DNA of 19,994 nt from NCBI GenBank assembly GCA_028277865.1, contig JANQFM010000339.1:1-19994 (forward strand), in the 5' to 3' direction. The notes below the pieces were generated by a model. The model was not told the DNA's origin. It saw nothing but the letters and a program-made list of their open reading frames with translations, and did no database searches. The translations under genes were made by a program, and so were the position numbers. Of the stretch, positions 1 through 8,040 are shown piece after piece; position 1 is the first letter of the stretch, and each line of letters starts with the position of its first letter. The DNA comes from Acidobacteriota bacterium (GTDB lineage Bacteria > Acidobacteriota > UBA6911 > RPQK01 > DATIPO01).

Positions 1-1383
1 TGCCGTCAATTCTTCGTCGGATGCCCCAGGGCGGATGCAGACCAAATTGTCGCGGATGGTTCCGGAGAAAAGGAAGGTGGCCTGGGAGACGATGCCGACA
101 GATTGCCGCAAGGACGACAATTTGAGGTCCCGCAGATCCTGCCCGTCGATCTCCAGCCGACCTTCACGGGGATCGAGAAAACGCGGCAGCAAGTTGAGCA
201 AGGTCGTCTTGCCCGCCCCGCTGCGGCCCACAACCGCCACCTTCATCCCCGACTGCACAGAAAAACTGACATCGGAAAGCACGTCCTGGCTGTCGTAGGC
301 GAAGCAGACTTTGCGGTAGTGCACGTTGCCGCGCACCGGCGTAACGATCTCCCTCGCATCGTCGGCCTCGACGATTTCCGCCGAGGTATCGAAAAGTTCG
401 AAAATCCGCTTGGCGGCCACGGCGGCACGGTGCATGGAGAGGTTGGAGCGCAGCAGATCCTGGACGGGGCGGTAGACGTTGACGGCGTATGCTAAAAAGG
501 CCATCAGCTCGCCCATGGTGAGATCTCCGCTGACCACTTCACGGCTGCCGAACCAAAGGACGGACAGCCCCGCCATGGAGGTCATCAGCACCGTTCCCGT
601 GCGATGGAGCAGGTTCAGGTCGGCCAAACGGACATTGGCTCGGCGCAATGCATCCATGTCCTTGCCGGCACGCCGCGAGGCAAACCGCTCCAGGGTGTAG
701 GCCTGGATGAGGCTGATCCCGGAGAGGTTCTCCTGAACGCCTGCGTTCATCTGGGAGATCCGCTCCTGCATGGTGTTGGTGGCAACCTGGATGCGCTGAT
801 TGAATTGGCGCGTCAGCAGCGCAAGAAGCGGCACAACCAGCAGCAAGACCACGGTCAGGCGCCAATTCAAGTAAAGGGTGATGGCCACCGCTCCGGCCAC
901 CAACAGAATATTGCTCAAGACGCCCAGAAACATGCCGCCCAGCAGGCCGCCCAGCTGATTGGTGTCGCTGAAGATCCGAGAGGTCAGGTAGCCTGTGCGA
1001 TGGCTCTGAAAAAAAGGCAGGGAAAGGGACTGGAGGTGCTCGTAAAGGCGCCTTCGGACATCCAGCAGGATGCTGTGGTCAAAGCGGTTTCGCAGTCCGC
1101 TTCCAACCAGGTCGGCTGAGAATTTGACGGCGTACAGCAAGACGAAAAGGCCGATGATGCCGTTCAACGCCGAAAGATCACCGGAGTTGAGTGTCTGGTC
1201 GATCAGCTGCTTGAGCAGCAGCGGCGCGACCAGATCGAGCGCCAGCCCCACCACCAGCAGCAGGCAGGCACCCAACAGAAGACGCAATTGGGGCCGGACA
1301 AAGACCCCGATTCGGCGTATGGCAGGAAAAACCGCAACGCGATCCTTTGCCGACAAAACAGAATCCCCCGACAAGCGAGCCAA
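1..1383 (-). CDS. ABC exporter, MsbA/MDR type (permease fused to ATPase), C-terminus off window
   Basis: Half-transporter with an N-terminal six-helix transmembrane domain and a C-terminal ATPase; such proteins work as homodimers or heterodimers in the inner membrane and export lipids or drugs. I read 461 uninterrupted codons. The N-terminal half shows hydrophobic segments and the coupling-helix signature LPFFQSHRTGYLTSRIFSD (about residues 122-140), typical of this family. The ATPase has Walker A GRSGAGKTT (about residues 386-394) and a Q-loop in VSQATFLFSGTIRDNL. The LSGGQ signature, Walker B and H-loop lie beyond base 1. No ATG is available near the start. I chose the TTG at 1381-1383 because AGAGG lies 6 nt upstream; the first in-frame stop upstream is TAG at 1417-1419. 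A promoter sits at 1455-1483, so the gene is probably transcribed separately from the RND pump genes upstream. The substrate cannot be told from sequence. Confidence 0.9.
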   Translation of the reverse strand, partial: MARLSGDSVLSAKDRVAVFPAIRRIGVFVRPQLRLLLGACLLLVVGLALDLVAPLLLKQLIDQTLNSGDLSALNGIIGLFVLLYAVKFSADLVGSGLRNRFDHSILLDVRRRLYEHLQSLSLPFFQSHRTGYLTSRIFSDTNQLGGLLGGMFLGVLSNILLVAGAVAITLYLNWRLTVVLLLVVPLLALLTRQFNQRIQVATNTMQERISQMNAGVQENLSGISLIQAYTLERFASRRAGKDMDALRRANVRLADLNLLHRTGTVLMTSMAGLSVLWFGSREVVSGDLTMGELMAFLAYAVNVYRPVQDLLRSNLSMHRAAVAAKRIFELFDTSAEIVEADDAREIVTPVRGNVHYRKVCFAYDSQDVLSDVSFSVQSGMKVAVVGRSGAGKTTLLNLLPRFLDPREGRLEIDGQDLRDLKLSSLRQSVGIVSQATFLFSGTIRDNLVCIRPGASDEELTA

Positions 1384-1729
1384 TTCTTGCCTCTGACGAA
1401 TAATTTGCAGTGCCAACTACTCTGAATTGTCCAGTGAAACCTACAGACCGTGATATCTTAGCTAATATACCGAAAGGTGTCAATTCAAAAATCTCTCTAT
1501 CCGTCAGTGGAAAGGAGTTATTTCATGATAAGCAAAATAAATCATATTAAATAAATTAAATAAAATTATACTATAATAAAAATTAGTAGTACATCGATCC
1601 TGAATTTCTAGGGTGAGAAAATAGGAATGGCGGGCATGAAAGCCGCGCCTTCCTCAGCATCTGGCCATGCGGCCGGTGGTACCCAGCAGTCTGCACAATC
1701 CGCGAGACCCGGCCCCTCTTTCAAAACGC
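1384..1729. other. intergenic region with AT-rich core
   Basis: This gap separates the start of the ABC exporter from the end of the downstream RND permease. Bases about 1517-1595 are almost entirely A/T (runs such as aaataaattaaataaaatta), in sharp contrast to the GC-rich genes on both sides. It contains the exporter promoter. On the plus strand an AAAGGAG (1511-1517) sits 7 nt before an ATG at 1525, but that frame closes after 9 codons. A 41-codon minus-strand frame (1608-1733) overlaps the RND stop. I see no RNA gene or convincing terminator. Confidence 0.6.
1455..1483 (-). promoter_or_regulatory. sigma70-type promoter of the ABC exporter
   Basis: On the minus strand TTGACA (1483-1478, perfect -35) is followed after exactly 17 bp by TAAGAT (1460-1455, 5 of 6 matches to TATAAT). 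Transcription would start near 1447, giving a 5' leader of about 64 nt before the TTG start at 1383. The sequence upstream of the -35 is strongly AT-rich and could act as an UP element (inference). Confidence 0.7.
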
Positions 1730-1733
1730 TCAT
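1608..1733 (-). CDS. possible small ORF coupled to the RND permease stop (doubtful)
   Basis: A 41-residue frame starts at an ATG overlapping the TGA stop of the upstream RND permease (ATGA, 1733-1730) and ends at TAG in the AT-rich gap. The overlap is the geometry of translational coupling, and the peptide contains a CADC pair and is rich in Ala and Pro. No good ribosome-binding site is visible, there is no recognisable domain, and the composition is what a GC-rich chance frame would give. It may equally be read-through sequence after the permease gene. I report it because of the overlap only. Confidence 0.2.
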   Translation of the reverse strand: MSVLKEGPGLADCADCWVPPAAWPDAEEGAAFMPAIPIFSP

Positions 1734-4700
1734 GGGGCATTGCCCGCAGCCAACCGGGGGCTTTTTCTTCGGCCCCGGCTTCCAAACCAACGCAATGCCC
1801 GCAAAGCCATCGCCGTAAGGTCTTCCATGTAGGAGTGTACGTTGGGAAGAATGATCAAGGTCAGGAAGGTGGAAGTCGTCAGCCCTCCCAGCACGGCCAG
1901 GCTTACCGGCGCCCACATGCCGGCCCGGCCTTGCACAGCCCCGAAGTATTGCGGCAAGAGGAAGGGCAGCGTCAGGGGCAGCAGCCCGAAGAGCGAGGTG
2001 GCGGCGGTCATCAGGATGGGCCGCAGACGGTCCATGCCGCCCTGCACGATGGCCTCCTTTTGGCCCATCCCCTGCCGTCGCAGCACGTTGATGTGGTTGA
2101 TGAGGATGATGCCGTTGTTGACCACGATCCCGAAAAGCACCAGGATGCCCAAATAGGCGTTGCGGTTGAGGGTAGTGCCGGTCAAGTAAAAGAGGATGGC
2201 CACCCCGATGAGCGAGAAGGGGACGGAAAACATGATGGTCAGCGGCTGAATGAAGTGCTCGAACAAGGCGGCCATGATGATGTACATCAGGATGATGGCC
2301 AGGGCGATGGCGAAAAAGCTCTCCTGCTCCTCTTCCTGAAAGCGGCGCCAGCTGCGCCCCAGGCTCCAGGAGTAGCCTGCGGGCAACTGGAAACCCTCCA
2401 GCTCGCTGCGCACCATGGCGGAGGTCATGAAGCTGGAGCCGCCTCTTTCGGTGTTGGCCACCACGCTGAGCACCGAGCGCCTGTCGTCGCGCTTGATCGA
2501 CAAGGGGCCTTTTTCGTATTGGTGCTCGACCACCGAATACAGGGGCACCATCTCTCCGCGCTGGTTTTCGAAGCGGGTGTTGGACAGCTCGCGCAGGCTG
2601 AGCTGGTTGCCGTCCTCGAACTGCACGATCACGTCCACCTCGCCTTCGTCGCTCTTGTAGCGGGTGGCGGCCCGCGATCCCAGCGCGGAGGAGACCGTGC
2701 GTGCCACGCGTTCGGGAGAGATGCCCAACTGCTCGGCCCTTTGACGGTTGACCCTCAGGTGGATCTCGTCGTCTCCGGTTTCCAGGGTGGACTGGACGTC
2801 CTTGACGCCCGGGACTTTGGCCAGGCGCGCTTCGATGACCTCGGAGTACTGGGCCAGCAGCAGGGGGTCGTCGCCGCTCAGTTCCACCTCGACGCCCCCT
2901 TCGCCTCCCCCGCCGTAGAAGCGGCGGCGCCCGAAGCGGAATTCCACGCCGGCGATATCGGGCAAGCTGGAGCGGATCATCTCCTGGATGTCCCGGACAG
3001 GAACCAGTTCGCCCTCGTCCTTCAAGTAAATGTTCAGATCGCCCCGGTAGAGCCCCTGGCTGGTGGTGCGGTTGCTGAAGCGGCTGGAGACGGAGATGAT
3101 CTGCAGCTCTTCTTTCTTGGAGAGCAGGGTCTCTTCGGCCCGGCGGTAGATATCCGTCATTTCCTGGCGTGAAAAGGAGCGCTCCATCAGTACGTTGAGC
3201 CGCAATTCACGCTCCATGACGTTGGGCATGTTCTGGCGGTCGATGGAGGAGAGCAGCTCGACCGAACTCCAGGCGATCCCGGCCATCAGGATCAGCGACA
3301 CAAAGCGCCAGCGCAGCATGAAGCGCATCAGGCTGCCGTAGCTTTCGGTCAGCCAGATCATGAAGCGCCTCTTGGGCCGTTCCTTGCCTGTAAAGATGCG
3401 GCCCGCCAACATGGGAGTCAGCGTCAGCGCCACCACCAAAGAGGCCACCAGCGCCACGCTGACGGTAATGCCGAAGTCGCGCATGAAGTTGCCGAAGCGC
3501 GATCCGCTGTTTTGAAAAAGGAAACTGACAAAGACAACGATTGTGGTGGCGGTGGAGGCCAGTACGGCAATTCCCACCTCGCGGCTACCGGCGATGGCCG
3601 CCTGCAAGGCGCCGTAGCCTTTTTCCTGCTTGTAGCGGAAGATGTTTTCCAAAACCACCACACTGCTGTCCACAAGCATGCCGATGGCCACCATCAGTCC
3701 CATCAGCGAGATGGTGTTCAAGGTCAGCGACGATCCGAAGAAAACGCGCATCAGGTACAGGATGGCAAAGGTGAAGACCACCGAAACCGGGATGGCCAGG
3801 GAGATGATCAGGGTGCTGCGGAACTTTCTGAGGAAGAGGTAAAGAACCAGCATGGCCAGCAAGCCGCCGAAGATGCCGGCCACCTTGAGGTCGTTGAGGC
3901 TCTTGAGGATGGCTTCGGATTGATCGCTGAAAACCTGGATGTTGAGGTTGCCCTTCAGCTGAGGCAAATGCTGCAATGCCTGCAGCTCGTCCCGGATGTC
4001 GGCGCAGACGCTGACCACGTTGGCTGTGGAGGCCTTGTTCAGGCTGAAGGTGACGGCTTCCCGGCTATTCAGGCGGGAAAAGCTGTCCTTTTCAGGAAAG
4101 TCGTAGCGGACGTCGGCCACGTCGGACAGGATCAGGCGGCCGTTCCAGAGCGGGAGTCGGGCGATCTCATCCACATCGCTGAACTCTCCCACAGTCCTCA
4201 GGCTGTACTTTCTCTCGCCGTCGTAAACGAAGCCGCCTGAATTGTTGAGGTTGGCGCTGCGAAGGGCGTTGCTCAGGTTGAAGAGGTCGATGCCGTGGGC
4301 GTCCAGACGGTTGGGGTCGACCTCGATGAGGATCTGCTTGGCGTCAAGCCCCCGGATCTCGACGTTGGCGACGCCCTCGATGCGTTCCAGGCGACGCTGT
4401 ACGATCTCAGTGGCCACTCGGTAAAACTCGTTCTCCTCCCCTTGCCAGCCGGCGGCGAAGCGGAACACCGGGATGTCCGATGACTGCCAGTGGCGCAGGC
4501 GGACCCGTTCCACGTCCTCCGGAAGGTCGTTTCTCACCTGGTCGATGCGGTCGCGGATGTCCAGAGACATCAGGTCCATGTCGGTTCCGGGCAGGAATTC
4601 CAAGCGAATGTTCGAGCCGGAGGAGGAGGAAGTGGATTGGACGCGCTCCAGGTTTTCCAGCGTGCTGAGGATTTCCTCCAGAGGCCGGGTGATGTTGCGC

Positions 4701-4879
4701 TCCACCTCTTCGGGGGATGAGGACGGGTAGCTGACGTTGACGCTGACGCTGGATGACTCGAATTCGGGCAAAAGTGTCAGCGGCAGCTTTCCCAGTGAAA
4801 TAAAGCCCAGCACCAAGACCGAAAGAGTGGCCATCAGCACCGTGACGGGACGTAAGACCGAGTGCTCCGCTAGTTGCAT
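1730..4879 (-). CDS. RND efflux permease (HAE family), second of a tandem pair
   Basis: Proton-driven inner-membrane pump subunit of the AcrB/MdtB/MdtC superfamily. It takes substrates from the periplasm or membrane and passes them through an adaptor to an outer-membrane channel. At 1049 aa it is full length. TM1 follows the N-terminal RPVTVLMATLSVLVLGF, and the first periplasmic loop has the usual LPEF...PEEVE and MDLMSLDIRDRIDQV segments. TM4 carries GMLVDSSVVVLENIFR (near residue 402): the first Asp of the AcrB Asp-Asp pair is kept, the second is Ser. TM10 has GIVVNNGIILINH, with Asn where AcrB has its essential Lys. These changes are common in environmental HAE proteins. The gene lies 74 bp after the other permease on the same strand, across a heptamer repeat. 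Its Shine-Dalgarno is weak (GGA about 10 nt before the ATG), which suggests translation dependent on the upstream genes. Substrate unknown. Confidence 0.92.
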   Translation of the reverse strand: MQLAEHSVLRPVTVLMATLSVLVLGFISLGKLPLTLLPEFESSSVSVNVSYPSSSPEEVERNITRPLEEILSTLENLERVQSTSSSSGSNIRLEFLPGTDMDLMSLDIRDRIDQVRNDLPEDVERVRLRHWQSSDIPVFRFAAGWQGEENEFYRVATEIVQRRLERIEGVANVEIRGLDAKQILIEVDPNRLDAHGIDLFNLSNALRSANLNNSGGFVYDGERKYSLRTVGEFSDVDEIARLPLWNGRLILSDVADVRYDFPEKDSFSRLNSREAVTFSLNKASTANVVSVCADIRDELQALQHLPQLKGNLNIQVFSDQSEAILKSLNDLKVAGIFGGLLAMLVLYLFLRKFRSTLIISLAIPVSVVFTFAILYLMRVFFGSSLTLNTISLMGLMVAIGMLVDSSVVVLENIFRYKQEKGYGALQAAIAGSREVGIAVLASTATTIVVFVSFLFQNSGSRFGNFMRDFGITVSVALVASLVVALTLTPMLAGRIFTGKERPKRRFMIWLTESYGSLMRFMLRWRFVSLILMAGIAWSSVELLSSIDRQNMPNVMERELRLNVLMERSFSRQEMTDIYRRAEETLLSKKEELQIISVSSRFSNRTTSQGLYRGDLNIYLKDEGELVPVRDIQEMIRSSLPDIAGVEFRFGRRRFYGGGGEGGVEVELSGDDPLLLAQYSEVIEARLAKVPGVKDVQSTLETGDDEIHLRVNRQRAEQLGISPERVARTVSSALGSRAATRYKSDEGEVDVIVQFEDGNQLSLRELSNTRFENQRGEMVPLYSVVEHQYEKGPLSIKRDDRRSVLSVVANTERGGSSFMTSAMVRSELEGFQLPAGYSWSLGRSWRRFQEEEQESFFAIALAIILMYIIMAALFEHFIQPLTIMFSVPFSLIGVAILFYLTGTTLNRNAYLGILVLFGIVVNNGIILINHINVLRRQGMGQKEAIVQGGMDRLRPILMTAATSLFGLLPLTLPFLLPQYFGAVQGRAGMWAPVSLAVLGGLTTSTFLTLIILPNVHSYMEDLTAMALRALRWFGSRGRRKSPRLAAGNAP

Positions 4880-4953
4880 GGATTGGTTCCAGTTGTCAGT
4901 TGTCAGTTGTCAGTTGTCAGTTCAGAGAATCACAAAAGACTCAGAGATTTCCG
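4880..4953. other. spacer between the two RND permeases
   Basis: A 74-bp gap between TAG of the first permease (4954-4956) and ATG of the second (4877-4879). It is mostly the heptamer array plus a short GC-rich segment. No clear terminator or promoter is visible, so transcription through it is likely. Confidence 0.5.
4891..4922. repeat. heptanucleotide tandem repeat (AGTTGTC)4
   Basis: Four perfect, contiguous copies of AGTTGTC occupy 4891-4918, followed by a partial copy (AGTT) to 4922. The array ends 12 bp before the start codon of the second RND permease (read on the minus strand as ACTGACA units). It is related in pattern (AGNNGTC) to the degenerate repeat at 9654-9810. Confidence 0.95.
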
Positions 4954-7900
4954 CTAAGCTCCCGCTTCGGCTTCTTGGCGGGCGGGCACGAATTCTTTGT
5001 CCGGCTCGCCGGCCTCCTTTTCCCGCACCACAATGGTGTACAGGACAGGGACCAGAATGAGCGTCAGCATCGTCGAAGTGATCAATCCGCCGATGACGGT
5101 GATGGCCAAGGGCACCCGCAGCTCCGAGCCCTCACCGAAGCTCAGCGCCATGGGAAGCAGGCCCAAAACGGTGGTGCTGGTGGTCATCAAGATGGGGCGG
5201 ATGCGCACCGAACAAGCCTGCCTGACGGCGCTGAACTTGTCCATTCCCTTGTGGCGCAGCTGGTTGGTGTAGTCGATCAGCACGATGGAATTGTTGACCA
5301 CGATGCCGGCCAAAACCACCGCTCCGATCAGCACAACCACGTTGATCGCCTGCCCCGTCAAAACCAGTGCCGCCGACACTCCGATCAAGGCGAAGGGGAT
5401 GGCGAACATGATGACGAAGGGCTGCAGCAGGGATTCGAACTGGGAGGCCATCACCAGGTAGACCAAGAAGATGGCCAGCAGGATGGCGAACTGCATGCTT
5501 TCGAATGCCACCGCCCGCTCCTCGCTTTGCCCGCCCACAAAGGCGTTGAAGTCCGAGGGCAAGGGAAAGGAGGCCAGCTCCAAATTGATGTCCTCCACTA
5601 TGCTTTGCAGGTCCCGGCCCCCGATGTTGCCCGTAATGACCGCCACCCGTTGAGGGCCAAGGCGGCGGATTTCAGTGGGCCCTTCCTCCAGGCGCACTTC
5701 AGCCACCGAGGAAAGAGGGATCTGGGCGCCCGAGGGGGCGGTCAGGTAGAGGTTTTCCACGTCTTCGATACTGCGCCGATCCTCTTCCTGCAAACGCACC
5801 CGGATATCGATCTTGCGGTCCTTCTCGTTGAACTCAGTGGGAATCTCGCCCAGCACCTTGTTGCGCACCAGGTTTGCGCCCTGGCTGACGGTCATGCCGA
5901 AGCTGGCCAGCCGTCGCCGGTCGAAGCGGATCTGGACTTCCGGGTTGCCCCCTTCGGTGCTGGCCTTCAGGTCGCTCAGCCCTGAAATCTGCTGCAATCG
6001 CTGCTTGAGCCGTTCAGCCTGGGTCTTAAGGGCTTGCAGGTTGTAGCCCTGGATGATCACCTCTACAGGGGTCTTGAAGCTGAAAAGGGCCGGGCGCGAG
6101 AAGTTCAGTTCCACGCCGGGAACCTGCTGCAGATCGGCTCTGAGCCCAGTCAAGACCTCCTCTTCGCGCTCATGCAGGATGCCTTGCTGCAGGGCCACCA
6201 GGATTTGGCCGATGTACTCCCTTTCCTCGACTGCCGAAACACCTGTCTGGTTGCCCGAACCGACGATGGTGTAGTACTGCCGGACGTCCGGGTGGCTTTG
6301 CAGCACCTCCTCCAACTGGGCCAGCCTGGTGGAAGTCTCCTCCAGCGGCGTGCCGGGCGCCAATTCCACATCCACAAAGAACTCTCCCTGGCTGATTTCC
6401 GGAATCAGCTCTGCGCCCAGTCCGCTCAGCAATGAAACGGCCAGGGCGAAAAGGGCCAGCGCAACGGCCAGGGCGGCAAGGCGCTGCTTGAGGGCGGCCG
6501 CCAGGATTCCCAGGTAAAAGCGGCGCAGCAGGCCCTGTTTTCCAGAAGCGGCAATGCGGGCCGCTTTTTTGCTGCCGCCCAGGCTGGAGAGCATGGGGAT
6601 GAGCATGATGGCGGCCACCAGCGAGGCCACCAGCGAAAAAGTCACCGTCAGGGCCTGGTCGGCGAAGAGCTGGCCCGCTACGCCTTCCACGAAAACGATG
6701 GGCGCAAAGACGCAGATGGTGGTCATGGTGCTGGCCACCACCGCTTTGCCCACCTCACTGGCGCCCAGGTCGGCCGCCTGGCGCACCGAATGGCCTTTGG
6801 TGTAGTGGCGGTAGATCGATTCCAAGACGACAATGGAATTGTCGACCAGCATTCCGATGCCCAGCGCCAGTCCGCTCAGCGACATGATGTTGAGCGAGAT
6901 CTCGAAGGCGTACATGAGGAAGAAGGTGGCCACGATGGAGGTGGGGATGGAAAGCCCGATGATGAGGGTGCTCTTGAGGCTGCGCAGGAAGATGAACAGG
7001 ATGATGATGGCCAGAATGCCGCCGATGACGGCTGTCTGAAGCACTTCGTCGATCGACTGCTTGATGAATCGCGACTGGTCGAAGACGATCTGAAAGCGTG
7101 GCGCCTCGCGGCGGCCCCGGTAGGTGCTCTCCAATTCGTCCAGCCGCTCGCGCACCACCTGGGCCACCTGAACGGTATTGGCTTCGGCGGCTTTGAAGAC
7201 GGCGATCTCGACGCTTTCGCGGCCGTCGATGCGGGTGATGATCTCGCGCTCCTTGAAGCCCGAGTAGGCCCGTCCCACATCGGCCAAGCGGATGGTGGTC
7301 CGCCCCCGCGTGCCCACCACCACCTCCTGAATGTCCTCCACCTGCTGGAACTCATTGAGGGTCCGCACCAGGTAGCGGCTTTCGCCCTCGCGCAGCAGCC
7401 CCCCGGTGAGGTTGATGTTCTCGGCTTGCAGGCGATTGGTCACCTCCTGGATGGAAAGCCCCCGAGAGGCCAGCAGCTTCTCGTCCAGTTCGACGAAGAT
7501 CTCCTCTTCCAATCCCCCCGAGACGCGGGCCGCTGCCACCCCTGCAATGCTTTCGATGTCGGGCTTGGCGAACTCTTCGCAAAAGTAGCGCAGGGTGGCC
7601 AGGTTGGAAGACCCCGTCACGCCGACGCGGATGATGGGGTCCGATGAGGGGTCGTAGCGCAGCAGGATGGGTTGGTCGGCATCCAGGGGCAGGTTGATCT
7701 GGTCGAGCTTTTCGCGCACATCCAGGCTGGCGAAGTCCATGTCGGTCTGCCAGCTGAACTCGATGATGACGTCCGAGACTTCGGGCCGCGAGACCGAACT
7801 GACCCGCACCACGTTGTTGACTACGCTGACGGCGTTTTCGACCGACTTGCTGATCAGGTTCTCGACCTCGGCGGGCGCCGCGCCTTCGTAGCCGGTTCGG

Positions 7901-8040
7901 ATGGTGAGGGTGGGGTAGGAGATATCCGGCAGCAGGTTCAGGGCCAGCCTCTCGAAAGAGACCACCCCGAAAACCGTCACAGCCACGAAGATCATGGTGA
8001 CGGTCACGGGCCGGCGGATGGAGAACTGGACGACCTTCAT
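4954..8040 (-). CDS. RND efflux permease (HAE family), first of a tandem pair
   Basis: Full-length (1028 aa) AcrB-superfamily inner-membrane proton/drug antiporter subunit. The N-terminus, FSIRRPVTVTMIFVAVTVFG, is the standard TM1; LLPDISYPTL and PAEVENLISKSVENAV are the conserved porter-domain start. TM4 carries GMLVDNSIVVLESIYR (near residue 397), with one Asp of the proton-relay pair kept and Asn at the second site. TM10 has GIVVNNSIVLIDYTNQLR, the usual form in this subfamily. The C-terminus after TM12 is short, charged and Glu/Ala-rich. Its ATG overlaps the stop of the adaptor gene by four bases (ATGA, 8037-8040), so the two are translationally coupled and very probably form one complex. 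It differs clearly in sequence from the permease downstream, which favours an MdtB/MdtC-like two-permease system over a recent duplication. Confidence 0.93.
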   Translation of the reverse strand: MKVVQFSIRRPVTVTMIFVAVTVFGVVSFERLALNLLPDISYPTLTIRTGYEGAAPAEVENLISKSVENAVSVVNNVVRVSSVSRPEVSDVIIEFSWQTDMDFASLDVREKLDQINLPLDADQPILLRYDPSSDPIIRVGVTGSSNLATLRYFCEEFAKPDIESIAGVAAARVSGGLEEEIFVELDEKLLASRGLSIQEVTNRLQAENINLTGGLLREGESRYLVRTLNEFQQVEDIQEVVVGTRGRTTIRLADVGRAYSGFKEREIITRIDGRESVEIAVFKAAEANTVQVAQVVRERLDELESTYRGRREAPRFQIVFDQSRFIKQSIDEVLQTAVIGGILAIIILFIFLRSLKSTLIIGLSIPTSIVATFFLMYAFEISLNIMSLSGLALGIGMLVDNSIVVLESIYRHYTKGHSVRQAADLGASEVGKAVVASTMTTICVFAPIVFVEGVAGQLFADQALTVTFSLVASLVAAIMLIPMLSSLGGSKKAARIAASGKQGLLRRFYLGILAAALKQRLAALAVALALFALAVSLLSGLGAELIPEISQGEFFVDVELAPGTPLEETSTRLAQLEEVLQSHPDVRQYYTIVGSGNQTGVSAVEEREYIGQILVALQQGILHEREEEVLTGLRADLQQVPGVELNFSRPALFSFKTPVEVIIQGYNLQALKTQAERLKQRLQQISGLSDLKASTEGGNPEVQIRFDRRRLASFGMTVSQGANLVRNKVLGEIPTEFNEKDRKIDIRVRLQEEDRRSIEDVENLYLTAPSGAQIPLSSVAEVRLEEGPTEIRRLGPQRVAVITGNIGGRDLQSIVEDINLELASFPLPSDFNAFVGGQSEERAVAFESMQFAILLAIFLVYLVMASQFESLLQPFVIMFAIPFALIGVSAALVLTGQAINVVVLIGAVVLAGIVVNNSIVLIDYTNQLRHKGMDKFSAVRQACSVRIRPILMTTSTTVLGLLPMALSFGEGSELRVPLAITVIGGLITSTMLTLILVPVLYTIVVREKEAGEPDKEFVPARQEAEAGA

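Noticed and set aside
1667..3172. 501-codon plus-strand open frame
   Set aside because: It is antisense to the RND permease; His/Gln/Gly-rich composition without domains is the usual shadow of a GC-rich gene.
4891..4922. CRISPR-like repetition
   Set aside because: Units are 7 bp and contiguous with no spacers; it is a simple tandem repeat.
4900..5985. 361-codon plus-strand open frame
   Set aside because: Antisense to the other RND permease; low-complexity composition and no motif.
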